Below, one piece after another: positions 40,011 through 48,856 of a stretch of DNA of 64,000 bases (its first letter is position 1; the number at the start of each line of letters is the position of its first letter). Under the pieces are notes generated by a model that was not told where the DNA came from, did not search any database, and was given only the letters and a program-made list of their open reading frames with translations. Made by a program: the position numbers and the translations under genes. Source of the stretch: Planktothricoides sp. SR001 (GTDB lineage: Bacteria > Cyanobacteriota > Cyanobacteriia > Cyanobacteriales > Laspinemataceae). The stretch lies in assembly GCF_001276715.1 (NCBI RefSeq), contig NZ_LIUQ01000038.1, positions 1 to 64,000 on the forward strand, read 5' to 3'.

Positions 40011-40472
40011 ATGGGAATTTTTCGGGGAATGATCGTCGGTTTGTTGATTTTATGGCTGACCTTACCACTGCCCTTATTCCTTTCACCAGAAATGGTTGGG
40101 GATGAGTTCACCGATCAACCAACGGTGAGTGTCTTGCTGAACCAGCAAAAGGCGAAATCACCTCGTATGGGATTTTGGCATCAAATTAACAACAAAGCCA
40201 AGATTTTTGCGTGGATCAAGCCAACTCAATTGATGAGTCGGGTCGTGTTTGATGATCTGCTAAAAACAGAGAAATATATTGAATTAGCCTTGTTCCATTT
40301 ATGGAACAGTTTGGTTAAACCCACCCGTCAAATTTTATGGCAAATGACTAGCCAAATGCAAAGGTCTTTAATGAAAAATCTAGCGGGGGCTTATTCTCGG
40401 AGTAAATTTGTTCTATCTTTTGAGGATTTAATCCATCAAACTGAGATTGTTTTAGACCCAGAAATTAGTTAA
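40011..40472 (+). CDS. Hypothetical protein with N-terminal signal or anchor, 153 aa
   Basis: The first ~25 residues (MGIFRGMIVGLLILWLTLPLPLFL) form a signal peptide or membrane anchor. The rest is helical and basic with no recognised domain (NKAKIFAWIKPTQLMSRVVFDDLL, TEKYIELALFHLWNSLVKPTRQILWQMTSQMQ). It starts at ATG 40011 without an obvious ribosome binding site. It converges on ktrA, with a perfect hairpin between them. Family not recognised. Confidence 0.6.
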   Translation: MGIFRGMIVGLLILWLTLPLPLFLSPEMVGDEFTDQPTVSVLLNQQKAKSPRMGFWHQINNKAKIFAWIKPTQLMSRVVFDDLLKTEKYIELALFHLWNSLVKPTRQILWQMTSQMQRSLMKNLAGAYSRSKFVLSFEDLIHQTEIVLDPEIS

Positions 40473-40480
40473 AAAATAGG

Positions 40481-40507
40481 TGTAGGGTGGGCATTGCCCA
40501 CCCTACA
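40481..40507. terminator. Perfect bidirectional hairpin between convergent genes
   Basis: TGTAGGGTGGGCA and TGCCCACCCTACA are exact complements flanking one T. Preceded by AAAAAATA, so it works with a T-run for the leftward gene. A GGTGGGCATTGTCCACC relative occurs at 48072-48090. Confidence 0.75.
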
Positions 40508-40512
40508 GTTAA

Positions 40513-41211
40513 CTACAAGGGGATGCGATCAATATCTTTATTGGCTCCAATCACTACCATCATCGTTCCTTTTTCCATGCGTTTATTCGGCGGCGGATTA
40601 ATTTCAAACTTCTCATCAGAACCCACCGCCAGCACATTAATGCCAAACCGATTTCTCAGTTCTAATTCTGCGATGGTTTTCCCGTTAAATTGGGCAGGAA
40701 CTAGCATTTCCACAATACTATGATTGGGGTCGAGTTCAAACTGATCTAAAAGTCTAGGTTTAGTCAGACTGCGGGCGAGTTCACATCCCATTTCTCTTTC
40801 GGGAAAAACTACATGATCGGCGCCGACTTTATTCAGCAGTTTCATGTGAATTTCTGAGGAGGCTTTGGCCACGACGTGCTTGACGCCCAACTCTTTTAAG
40901 TTCAAAGTGGTAATAATACTTTGGGCGAGATAATTCCCAATGGCTACAATCACCACATCAAAATCAGAAAGTCCTGCCTCCTCCAGGGCGATCGGATCGG
41001 TAGTATCTAGTTGAATTGCATGGGAGGATATTTGCTCTTTTAACGCTTGGTTAACACTCGTTTCATTGTTATCAATTGCCAGCACTTCATATCCCAAACT
41101 ATGTAATGTGGAAGAGACAGCGCGACCAAAACGACCTAACCCAATCACCGCAAATTGCTTGTTGTCGGTGCGGAGATTACGCAGAAAACTTAGAGACGAT
41201 AAGTTGACCAT
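40513..41211 (-). CDS. ktrA: Potassium uptake regulatory subunit KtrA (TrkA family)
   Basis: A cytosolic RCK-type subunit that binds nucleotide and gates the KtrB channel-like transporter. An RCK-N Rossmann domain starts at FAVIGLGRFGRAV (GLGRFG, residues 24-29) with acidic AIDNNE after the second strand. It continues through LDTTDPIALEEAGLSDFDVVIVAIG and ends near HVVFPEREMGCELARSL. An RCK-C domain follows (SIVEMLVPAQFNGKTIAEL, GTMMVVIGANKDI). Total length of 232 aa is normal. It is 51 bases downstream of ktrB on the same strand, so they form one operon. Confidence 0.92.
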   Translation of the reverse strand: MVNLSSLSFLRNLRTDNKQFAVIGLGRFGRAVSSTLHSLGYEVLAIDNNETSVNQALKEQISSHAIQLDTTDPIALEEAGLSDFDVVIVAIGNYLAQSIITTLNLKELGVKHVVAKASSEIHMKLLNKVGADHVVFPEREMGCELARSLTKPRLLDQFELDPNHSIVEMLVPAQFNGKTIAELELRNRFGINVLAVGSDEKFEINPPPNKRMEKGTMMVVIGANKDIDRIPL

Positions 41212-41262
41212 TAATGCTCCTATTAATTCTCTATGGTAAATGGCAACAAATTCAATGCTTGA

Positions 41263-42597
41263 TTAACCAACTAATAGTTCTTCGTCGGGGTAACGAAGAG
41301 TTGTGGGCTGGGGTTCTCCCAGAATTGCATTCATCAGCAACAATGGACCGACTCGACCTATATACATGGTCAAAACCAAAACCAGTTTGGCAAAGGGAGT
41401 CAAACTGGCAGTAATTCCCGTAGATAAGCCCACTGTTGCAAAAGCAGAAACGACTTCAAACAAAATTTGAATCGCGGGAATTTCAGGGTCACTAATGCAA
41501 ATCATCATAGTAGCGGCGAACACGGTAAACATCGCGGTCATAATCAGTCCGACAGCTTTCAGGACTAATTCTATGGGAATTTGCCGCTGAAAAGACAGCA
41601 CTTGTTGACGGCCTTGGACAACAGTTTGCGCTGTGTTCAGTAATACTCGAAAGGTGGTGGTTTTAATCCCGCCGCCGGTACTGCCCGGAGAAGCCCCGAT
41701 AAACATTAACACAATGCTGAGACATAAACCTGCGGTGGTCATTTTGCCAATATCAATGCTATTAAATCCAGCGGTACGGGTGGTGACAGATTGAAACCAA
41801 GCTGCTAATATTTTTTCGCCAAAGGTCAAACTGGCTAGGGTATTTGGATTGCTGAATTCTATGATGAAAAAGATCAGAGTACCGAAAATTAGCAGAAAAA
41901 TTGTGGTGGTGGTGGCAATTTTGAAATGAAGGGAAAATATGACTCGTTGGGAACGGCCTTGTAGCCGATCGCGCATCCAGTAAAATAATTCCATCATTAC
42001 TTGATAGCCGATGCCGCCCAAAATAATTAACAAGGTAATTGCCAGGTTAATTAAAGGATTTCCTACATATTGGACTAGGTTATCATAAAATAAACCAAAT
42101 CCCGCATTATTAAAAGCGCTGACACTATGAAATATTGACAACCACAGCCCATAAGCTTGACCATAATTGGGGATGAAGACTAGCATCAGTAAAAAAATGC
42201 CGGTAATTTCCACAATCAGAGTGGCGGCAATAATGGATTTAACCAACTGCAAAACTCCCGCCATTCCCGGTTTATCCAAAGATTGTTGAATGGCCAGCTT
42301 TTCTCGTAACCGAAATTTGCGACCCAGTAACAATAGCAAAAAACTTGAGGCGGTCATGTAACCTAAGCCACCCAACTGAATCAGCAATACAATAATAAAC
42401 TGTCCAAATCCTGTATAATATGTGCCCGTGTCTTTCACAACTAACCCGGTGACACAGACGGCGGAAGTGGAAGTAAATAAAGCAGTGATGACATCACTAA
42501 AACCGGGTTCTGTGGTTGACCAAGGCAATAGTAGTAAAATCGTACCAACGCTGATGATTGCCAGAAAACCTAGGCAAATCGTTCTGGATACTGTCAT
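41263..42597 (-). CDS. ktrB: Potassium uptake membrane subunit KtrB (TrkH family)
   Basis: The membrane component of the Na+-dependent Ktr potassium uptake system, 444 aa. It has four M1-P-M2-like repeats with selectivity-filter glycines: TSAVCVTGLVVKD (~residue 45), NAGFGLF (~165), TRTAGFNSIDIG (~275) and VGLSTGIT (~390). The GASPGSTGGGIKT segment near residue 303 forms the gating loop in M2C. About eight to ten hydrophobic helices are evident. Encoded upstream of ktrA. Potassium uptake supports osmotic adaptation; the third subunit known from Synechocystis (KtrE) is not in this window. Confidence 0.94.
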   Translation of the reverse strand: MTVSRTICLGFLAIISVGTILLLLPWSTTEPGFSDVITALFTSTSAVCVTGLVVKDTGTYYTGFGQFIIVLLIQLGGLGYMTASSFLLLLLGRKFRLREKLAIQQSLDKPGMAGVLQLVKSIIAATLIVEITGIFLLMLVFIPNYGQAYGLWLSIFHSVSAFNNAGFGLFYDNLVQYVGNPLINLAITLLIILGGIGYQVMMELFYWMRDRLQGRSQRVIFSLHFKIATTTTIFLLIFGTLIFFIIEFSNPNTLASLTFGEKILAAWFQSVTTRTAGFNSIDIGKMTTAGLCLSIVLMFIGASPGSTGGGIKTTTFRVLLNTAQTVVQGRQQVLSFQRQIPIELVLKAVGLIMTAMFTVFAATMMICISDPEIPAIQILFEVVSAFATVGLSTGITASLTPFAKLVLVLTMYIGRVGPLLLMNAILGEPQPTTLRYPDEELLVG

Positions 42598-43241
42598 AAG
42601 ATAAAATGTAATGTTTTCATCGGGTTAACATGAATCGACTTAGGCTGGGATTGACCTAAATCACTCATGGGTCTAATAATGTCAGTTATTGTGACATAAT
42701 TTGACTCCTGAGACACAGAAAATCACAAATCCCCGCATATTGGGTCAGGGAACCTCAAAACTTGAGATTTTTTTGCTTTTATCAATTTTAGTGGTAAAAT
42801 TTATGACAGAAATCTTAATTAGGCTTGAATTAGGCTTGAATTAGGCTTTGATTAGGCTTGAATTAGACAGAATTAGGCAGTTAGGCAGAATTAGGCAGAA
42901 TTACTATTTGAGCGATCGGGTATCAACCATCAATGATATATCAATGATCTATTTTGTCAACTCAGATTCAGATTGATTTGATTGAATTAAATTTATTTAT
43001 CTTTGATAAAAGAGTCAAATTATTACCATGATAATTACTAATTTTTGGCTCGCTATTTTATCGCTATTATTTTTAATAACTCGCTGACTATATGGGTTTT
43101 ATGCGCCAACCGAAAATTTTTAATCATCCTGAATATTTTGCAGGCTGCTACTGGGCGGTTAGGTGTTGATGAGTTTATTTGTTGTTGGTTATTTGTTGTG
43201 AGTTGTTGGTTGGCTTTTGGGGGTTGACTGTTGGCGATCGC
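42598..43241. other. Repeat-rich intergenic region
   Basis: No convincing gene. AT-rich upstream region of ktrB, a tandem array at 42815-42903, then AT-rich sequence with GTTGTTGG-type low complexity (43175-43215). Confidence 0.5.
42815..42903. repeat. Tandem repeat (AATTAGGCTTG / AATTAGGCAG)
   Basis: Four AATTAGGCTTG-like 11-mers grade into three AATTAGGCAG-like 10-mers, in the spacer between ktrB and nth. Confidence 0.85.
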
Positions 43242-43895
43242 TCATTCATTTTTAGAGGGACAAAGTTCCGCCAAATCACAGCGATCGCACATAGGTTTTC
43301 TAGCTTGACAAACAGCCCGTCCGTGATAAATTAAGCGAATTGACCAATTTTCCCAATCTTCTTGGGGAATTAATCTAATTAAATCTTTTTCAATTCTTAC
43401 CGGGTCTTGATGAGTGGTTAAGGCCAAACGATTACTTAAACGTTTGACATGAGTATCAACCGTAACTCCCTGATTAATACCATAAGCATTGGCTAATACC
43501 ACATTAGCCGTTTTCCGGGCGACTCCCGGTAATTCTAACAATAATTCCATGCGTTTAGGGACTTGACCTTTAAATTTTTCCACAATTTTTTGACAAGCCC
43601 CTTGAATATTTTTCGCTTTATTACGATAAAAGCCCGTTGAACGGACTAAATTTTCGATTTCTGCGATATCAGCTTCGGCAAAAGCTTGGGCATCAGGAAA
43701 CCGTTGAAATAATGCGGGGGTTACTTTATTGACTCGTTCATCGGTACATTGGGCGGATAGAATTGTGGCGACTAATAATTGTAGAGGAGTTTCATAGTTT
43801 AGGCTGCATTTCGCATCGGGATAAAGGCGCTTTAAGCGAATCAATATTTCAATAGCCCGTTGTTCTTTGGCTGCCCATTTTCGAGTAATACTCAT
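43242..43895 (-). CDS. nth: Endonuclease III
   Basis: A DNA glycosylase/AP lyase that removes oxidised pyrimidines in base excision repair. The 217-aa form starts at ATG 43895 (MSITRKWAAKEQRAIEIL); an in-frame extension upstream to 43976 overlaps repeat sequence and is not favoured. The helix-hairpin-helix ELPGVARKTANVVL carries catalytic Lys128, and TVDTHVKR carries Asp147. The C-terminal [4Fe-4S] motif is CQARKPMCDRCDLAELC (C-x6-C-x2-C-x5-C). All are intact. Confidence 0.96.
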   Translation of the reverse strand: MSITRKWAAKEQRAIEILIRLKRLYPDAKCSLNYETPLQLLVATILSAQCTDERVNKVTPALFQRFPDAQAFAEADIAEIENLVRSTGFYRNKAKNIQGACQKIVEKFKGQVPKRMELLLELPGVARKTANVVLANAYGINQGVTVDTHVKRLSNRLALTTHQDPVRIEKDLIRLIPQEDWENWSIRLIYHGRAVCQARKPMCDRCDLAELCPSKNE

Positions 43896-44040
43896 AGAAT
43901 CTATTAAATGAATGATTGAATTTAGCTTGATTCGTGGCTTGATTCGTAGGTTGGGTTGAGGAACGAAACCCCACATTATTCTTCGTTTTGGGTTTCCTTC
44001 GTCAACCCAACCTACATTTTTAAGCCTACTACTACAACAG

Positions 44041-44157
44041 GAGTGCTGATTGGTGCGTTACGGCTGGTCAGCCTAACCCACCCTACCACTACTACCACGG
44101 GATTGCTGGTTGGTGCGTTACGGCTGGTCAGCCTAACGCACCCTACCACTACCACGG
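44041..44157. repeat. Duplicated palindromic repeat (GGTGCGTTACGGCTGGTCAG)
   Basis: Two copies about 60 bp apart, each GGTGCGTTACGGCTGGTCAG followed by CCTAACGCACC (or CCTAACCCACC), a self-complementary element with inner GGCTG/CAGCC. It is flanked by ACTACTACCACGG. Related to family B of the toxin-antitoxin island through GGTGCGTTACGG. Confidence 0.85.
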
Positions 44158-44169
44158 AATTTATTCTGG

Positions 44170-45258
44170 TTATTCTTGGAATAACTGCTGGACAAAATCC
44201 AGTTGCGTTGTATCCCGAATAATTAGGAAAATTCCTAGACCCAATAATAGCATTAACCCGGTTTGCATCACGCCATCTTGAATATGGGTGGGTAAGGGTT
44301 TGCCTCGTAAGGCTTCTATTAGGAGAAACGCTAATTGTCCGCCATCAAGGGCAGGTAAGGGCAGTATATTCAGAATCGCTAAGTTAATACTAATTAGCGA
44401 GGCAAATTGGAATAAGTTGGCCGCATTATCTTTGGCAATATTGGCACCGATCGCCACAATTGCTACGGGGCCTGCGACTTGTTCAGCGGTTTCCCCAAAG
44501 TTGCTAATTAGCTTACCAAATCCGTTGAGGGTAAACATGGTGAGGCGCTGAAATTCATTCGCCCCAGAGACAAAAGCATCAATAATATTTGCGGCTTTAT
44601 GTCTGAAAACTTCCCGGTTTTGGGCTAACTGAACCCCAATAATTCCTTTGCCGTTTTGATCGTTGGGGATAATGGTTATGGGATAGGTTTTTTCATCCCT
44701 TTGAATTATCAGAGAAAGTTCTTGGTTGGGATGATTTTGGATTTCTTGAATGAACAGTTGCATGGCTTCTTCGGAAGCCTCAAGTTTTTGATTGTTGACT
44801 TGAAGCACAATATCTTTTGTTTGCAGTCCAGCCCGATAAGCGGCAGAGTCTTGGGACATGATTTCCGCCACAATTACTCCCGGTTGGTAGTTAAATTCTG
44901 GGATGCCAACAATGCCAACCTGACCGACTAATAGCACATAGGCAAAGATTAAGTTGGCAATCACCCCGGCACTAATGACGATCGCCCGGTCAAGAATTGG
45001 CCGGTTGCGGAGTAAATTTGGGTCATCCAGGGGAATTTCGCTGTCCGGGTCGTCGTCGGGAAATCCCACATAACCCCCCAGGGGAATGCCTCGGATGGCG
45101 TATTCGGTTTCGGGGCCTTGGTATTTCCACAATACGGGGCCAAAGCCGATGGAAAAACGATTCGCATGAATGCCTTGGAGTCTAGCGGCTAGGAAATGTC
45201 CTAGTTCATGGACGAAAATGAGTAGGGCAAGAACCGCGATCGCTGCCAATATAGACAT
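44170..45258 (-). CDS. rseP: Site-2 protease, RseP/RIP family
   Basis: A membrane-embedded zinc metalloprotease that cleaves transmembrane regulators (anti-sigma factors, signal remnants). HELGH at residues 17-21 lies in the first transmembrane helix and holds the zinc ligands. One PDZ domain follows at about residues 110-200 (VIVAEIMSQDSAAYRAGLQTKDIVLQVN). The second catalytic motif NILPLPALDGGQ, near residue 300, supplies the Asp. The C-terminal helix is MLLLGLGIFLII. Length 362 aa matches the single-PDZ cyanobacterial form. The symbol denotes the family; the substrate is unknown. Confidence 0.93.
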   Translation of the reverse strand: MSILAAIAVLALLIFVHELGHFLAARLQGIHANRFSIGFGPVLWKYQGPETEYAIRGIPLGGYVGFPDDDPDSEIPLDDPNLLRNRPILDRAIVISAGVIANLIFAYVLLVGQVGIVGIPEFNYQPGVIVAEIMSQDSAAYRAGLQTKDIVLQVNNQKLEASEEAMQLFIQEIQNHPNQELSLIIQRDEKTYPITIIPNDQNGKGIIGVQLAQNREVFRHKAANIIDAFVSGANEFQRLTMFTLNGFGKLISNFGETAEQVAGPVAIVAIGANIAKDNAANLFQFASLISINLAILNILPLPALDGGQLAFLLIEALRGKPLPTHIQDGVMQTGLMLLLGLGIFLIIRDTTQLDFVQQLFQE

Positions 45259-45818
45259 AGAGAAATTACAGGTTTATTTTTACTTTGTTCTATTTTACGG
45301 GTTTATGTTCAGGTCTGTGTGCCTCTGGGAAAATTTCTGACCGATCTGTCAATTCCGATCCCGGAATCGAAATATTCGGGCAATTTAAGTTAACCGATCG
45401 CCCATTCGTAATTTTTCCCGCCAATGATTTATTGGTTAAAACTATAGATAATTTATTGATTAAAATATTGTAGGGGCGAAGCATGGCCGCAGATAGCTTA
45501 TTGCTTAAAATATTAATTGGACTGCGGTCATGCAACGCCGCCCTGACTGCGGTCATGCAACGCCGCCCTGACTGCGGTCATGCAACGCCGCCCTGACTGC
45601 GGTCATGCAACGCCGCCCTGACTGTGGTCATGTTTCGCCCCAAGAGGAGATAATTTATTGGGTAAAATATTGTAAGGGCGAAGCATGACCGCATATAAGT
45701 TATTGATTAGACCCATGAATTGACTGCGGTCATGCTTCGCCCCTACGAATTTTTATGGTTTGTGTTGGGTTTCGTGCCTCAACCCAACCTACAATTTTAA
45801 TTGGATTATGCCACTATT
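45259..45818. other. Repeat-rich intergenic region
   Basis: No gene is visible. It contains AT-rich TTATTGATTAAAATATTGTAGGGGCGAAGCATG modules (about 45449-45485 and 45650-45690), the 25-bp tandem array at 45521-45640, and GGGTTTCGTGCCTCAACCCAACCTAC (45760-45792), which resembles sequence near 43950-44012. Confidence 0.55.
45521..45640. repeat. 25-bp tandem repeat, four full copies plus a partial
   Basis: The unit ACTGCGGTCATGCAACGCCG plus CCCTG starts at 45521, 45546, 45571 and 45596, with a diverged fifth start at 45621 (ACTGTGGTCATGTTTCGCCC). There are no spacers between units, so it is not a CRISPR array. A related module lies at 45722-45746. Confidence 0.93.
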
Positions 45819-46691
45819 ATGAAATTACTTGTAAAAGTTTGCTGGAAAGTTTGCTGGAAAGTTTGCTGGAAAGTTTGCTTAGTCTTGATGCTGGTGTTGT
45901 GGGGTAATGACTCAGCGATCGCCGGTGTTTTGGGCGATCGCATTGCCCAATTTCCCCATTGGGAAAGTAAACCCCCGGTTGAGATAGCCCAAGGAGATTT
46001 ACGCTATCCTGAATGGATGGCTGGAACTTGGGAAGTCAGCAGTACCTTGGTTGATTTAGTCGCCCCTTTAGCCCCCAAATTAATCACGCCCGGATTTGAA
46101 AGTAATCGTCAGTATTTGCATCAACCAATCAAGTTTTTAGTTAAGTTTGGCGAACCGACTTATCGGCAAAATTCATCTAAGGGTAAAAAGGTTACATTGG
46201 TGCCGATTCCTTTAGTAAAAAATCAGGATTTTCGGGAAACTTTGGTCGTCGCAGATCGCGCTTTTAATGGGTTGAATATTGCCCAAGCGTATTTAGGGAA
46301 TGATAGCATATTGTCGGTGAAAGTCGATCCGGAAAATCCCAATCGGCAAATTACGGGACTGCGAGGCGATCGCCAATTGGTTTCTGTGGTCACAGGACGG
46401 TTAAGTGAAACTATTGCCCCGGATGAATTTGTGGCTACAGAAATTACCCAACAAATTTTTCATGGTCAAACGGATATTTATTTAAATGAAGTGGAAACTA
46501 CGACCCGTTATCAGTTCCAAAATTCCGGGGCGATTCCGCAAAGCGGATCGCGAACGCGAATCGCTGCTGACCAAATTACGGCGATTTATTTATCTCCCCA
46601 AGACCCAGATTATTTTAATGCCGCAGGTCATCCGGTGGCTTTGTATCGTTATCAGTTGGAATTATTGCCAGTTCCGACGGTTTCTCCATAA
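45819..46691 (+). CDS. Exported DUF6816-like protein with KVCW repeats in the signal region, 290 aa
   Basis: Started at ATG 45819 rather than the upstream in-frame TTG at 45801. The N-terminus is MKLLVKVCWKVCWKVCWKVC, then a hydrophobic stretch LVLMLVLWG and SAIAG, so it is a signal peptide carrying a 12-bp tandem duplication. The mature part begins near GVLGDRIAQFPHWESKPPVEIAQGDLRYPEWMAGTWEVSSTLVDLVAPLAPKL. I associate this with a cyanobacterial domain annotated DUF6816 (from memory). It resembles a lipocalin-like beta barrel: G-W motif MAGTWEVSST, then strands. Probably periplasmic or lumenal; function unknown. Downstream genes form a separate toxin-antitoxin unit. Confidence 0.7.
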   Translation: MKLLVKVCWKVCWKVCWKVCLVLMLVLWGNDSAIAGVLGDRIAQFPHWESKPPVEIAQGDLRYPEWMAGTWEVSSTLVDLVAPLAPKLITPGFESNRQYLHQPIKFLVKFGEPTYRQNSSKGKKVTLVPIPLVKNQDFRETLVVADRAFNGLNIAQAYLGNDSILSVKVDPENPNRQITGLRGDRQLVSVVTGRLSETIAPDEFVATEITQQIFHGQTDIYLNEVETTTRYQFQNSGAIPQSGSRTRIAADQITAIYLSPQDPDYFNAAGHPVALYRYQLELLPVPTVSP

Positions 46692-46811
46692 ATGTTTTAC
46701 CAGAGAGGTTTTACCAGAGATGTTTTAACCCAGAGGCGATCGATCATAATCACGTTATATAATAAAAGCATAATTGCCAGCAAAATGCCAGCAAAATAGG
46801 AGAATTAACCG

Positions 46812-47312
46812 ATGACTGAAGTAAATATTGAACCCATTGTTGCCGATGAAAACGAAAAAGCTGATTTAGCCAAATTAGCACAAATATTAAATATGCTGAA
46901 TAATGGTCACTCCGATCGCAAATTACAAATCCTGGATGGAGAAACCGGAGAAACCATCCCAATGCCTCAGTGTATCTTGCAGTTACTTCGCCAAGTTGTC
47001 CATCAATTTAACCAGGGAAAAGGGGTAGTTATAGAAACATTTCATCAGCCATTAACCATCAATGAAGCTGCCTATTTACTGAATTTTTCCCGGCAACATA
47101 TGGTAGAAATACTCCAAAATGGTGAGATTCCGAGTACCGGAGAAGGAGTTAATCGTAAAATTCAGTTTGATCATCTAATTGATTATCAGAAAAATTGGGC
47201 AAAATTGCGGCATAAAAATATTAGAGACATTGCCCAGATGAGCCATGATGCCGGTCTTTATTTTCTGGGATCTGAGTTAAGCGAACCAACCGCTAAAATA
47301 TCAGCAGAATAA
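46812..47312 (+). CDS. Antitoxin with excisionase-like HTH, 166 aa
   Basis: The central-to-C-terminal part has the excisionase/MerR-like fold seen in antitoxins paired with PIN toxins: PLTINEAAYLLNFSRQHMVEILQNGEIPSTGEGVNRKIQFDHLIDYQ. The N-terminal ~65 residues are acidic and helical. The start follows AGGAGAATTAACCG, a good ribosome binding site. The PIN toxin gene 22 bases downstream is broken, whereas this gene is intact. It probably repressed its own operon. Confidence 0.8.
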   Translation: MTEVNIEPIVADENEKADLAKLAQILNMLNNGHSDRKLQILDGETGETIPMPQCILQLLRQVVHQFNQGKGVVIETFHQPLTINEAAYLLNFSRQHMVEILQNGEIPSTGEGVNRKIQFDHLIDYQKNWAKLRHKNIRDIAQMSHDAGLYFLGSELSEPTAKISAE

Positions 47313-47334
47313 ACGCTTAATAGGAAATAGATTG

Positions 47335-47915
47335 ATGAAATCAGGTTTATTCAAAGTGGTCTTAGACGCTTGTATTTTATTTAAATCGTCCCTGCGAGAT
47401 ACTTTACTGCGTGCAGCGGAAAAAGGCATATATGATGTTTTGTTTATTGGAGTGAGACAATTCTTGAAGAAGTAAATCGGAATCTGCTCAAAACCGATAA
47501 GATGAATAGCCAGCAAGTACAGCGACTTTTATCGGCTATGCGCCAATTTTTCCCCAATGCTACAGTTAAGGGTTTTTAATTTCTGATTCCAGAGATGAAA
47601 AATGACCCAAAAGACCGCCATATCCTCGCGGCAGCAGTGATGGCTGAAGCTGATATTATTGTGACGAGCAATCTCAAAGATTTTCCCGCATCAGCTTTAT
47701 CAATTTATGAAATTGAAGCTTGGTCAGCGGATCAATTTTTAATTTGTTTATTTAATGAAAATCCGCAGATTATGACGCAAATTATTATAGAACAAGCAAA
47801 ACAGCTTCGTCAACCCCCAATTAGCGTCAGTGATGTGTTAAATGCTTTGGCAGTTGATGCGCCAAATTTTGTGGAATTGGTTCGATTTCATTTGCCGGAT
47901 TTGTATAACGATTAA
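47335..47915 (+). pseudogene. PIN-domain toxin broken by a frameshift and a stop
   Basis: The frame opens MKSGLFKVVLDACILFKSSLRDTLL, a PIN start with the catalytic Asp in VVLDAC. Frame is lost at about 47447-47453, where a missing base or so turns WSETILEEVNRNL into the next frame. A second lesion is the TAA at 47577-47579 (GGGTTTTTAA), just before FLIPEMKNDPKDRHILAAAVMAEADIIVTSNLKDFP. That block contains the remaining Asp residues of the PIN active site. The C-terminal ~75 residues continue intact to 47915. Without suppression no full-length toxin can be made. Confidence 0.85.
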
Positions 47916-47957
47916 GTTGATTCTATTCGTGTTTTTATTTTTAATGAGAAAAGGTTA

Positions 47958-48095
47958 AAGGATGATATAATCTTTCATCCTTGTTTATGGTCGGGGTTTG
48001 CTTTGGTGGGCAATTGGCGGTAATTTTTTAATTTAAAATTCTATGGGCATAGATCATTAAAATTTTCTTATGGTGGGCATTGTCCACCCTTTTTC
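47958..48095. terminator. Two hairpins after the broken toxin gene
   Basis: AAGGATGA / TCATCCTT (47959-47982) lies after the toxin remnant. GGTGGGCATTGTCCACCCTTTTT (48072-48095) is a T-tailed hairpin. The rest of 47916-48271 is AT-rich with no gene and should contain the promoter of the Dnd island's first gene. Confidence 0.5.
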
Positions 48096-48271
48096 ATGGG
48101 AAAACGCCATTGCTATCCGTATAATTCCATGATTTCTCCGTAAAAATACGGGATAGCTGTGTTAACTTTTTTTTGCGGCGATTTTGTGTCGATCGCTAAA
48201 AAATATGAGATAATGATCTATAGCGCTTTTTTATTGTTAATCATAGCCGTTAATTATAGCCTAACCGTTTT

Positions 48272-48742
48272 ATGAGTGCTCTGAAAATTAGGATTGCTAA
48301 AGATAAAGCTGAGTTGATTAAATCCTTAACTACTTCAGAAAATAATAACTCTCCCTTTCCCACCTATGCGGATGTGATGGTGTTTGCTGCGGCTTTGGGG
48401 GCAAAACGCAAGAAGCGATCGCCTTTGGGACAAATTTCTAAAAAAGATCCCGGCCCAATTAACTTGGATATTTTTGTCACCCGTGGGTACGATGTCGCCA
48501 TCAAATTATTGGCGATCGCCGAAACCAAAGACGCGAAAATTCTGGGGACTCTAGACCAAACAATGGTGGAAAAACGGCTGGAGATTTTTGAAGAATATGC
48601 CAATGGGGGGTTAGAAATTTTGCGGGATGAATTGCGCGGCGCCGTGGACTACACCGAGCAAATCATGTTAATGCTGATTTCTGAGCGGTTTAAGCAGGAA
48701 GATACCGGGCAGTTTTCTTTTGATTTGAGTAAGTTTTTGTAA
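48272..48742 (+). CDS. Dnd system-associated protein 4 homologue, 156 aa
   Basis: The product matches my recollection of the DNA phosphorothioation-associated protein 4 family: MSALKIRIAKDKAELIKSL, then PFPTYADVMVFAAALGAKRKKRSPLGQISKKDPGPI, and the C-terminal EEYANGGLEILRDELRGAVDYTEQIMLML. It is soluble and helical, with no catalytic motif known to me. The family occurs in phosphorothioation gene clusters, which fits the dndB/C/D genes a few kilobases downstream. It is the first gene on this side of the island, with a DGQHR-domain gene directly after it. Confidence 0.8.
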   Translation: MSALKIRIAKDKAELIKSLTTSENNNSPFPTYADVMVFAAALGAKRKKRSPLGQISKKDPGPINLDIFVTRGYDVAIKLLAIAETKDAKILGTLDQTMVEKRLEIFEEYANGGLEILRDELRGAVDYTEQIMLMLISERFKQEDTGQFSFDLSKFL

Positions 48743-48754
48743 AGAAACGTCAGG

Positions 48755-48806
48755 AAAGCCCAGAAACCGGGTTTCTTGGTTTCCCGAAAAGAAACCCGGT
48801 TTCTTT
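48755..48806. repeat. Palindromic repeat family A copy inside the Dnd island
   Basis: AGAAACCGGGTTTCT (48762-48776) and AGAAACCCGGTTTCT (48790-48804), only ~14 bases apart, placed between the Dnd-associated gene and the first DGQHR gene. The longer frame of the next gene would start inside this repeat. Confidence 0.85.
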
Positions 48807-48856
48807 CTCTAACAACAGATTTGTTTATCGATCTATATATAGGAGTCAACGAAAAA

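Noticed and set aside
45521-45640. CRISPR-like tandem repeat
   Set aside because: The 25-bp units are directly adjacent with no spacers, so it is a plain tandem array.
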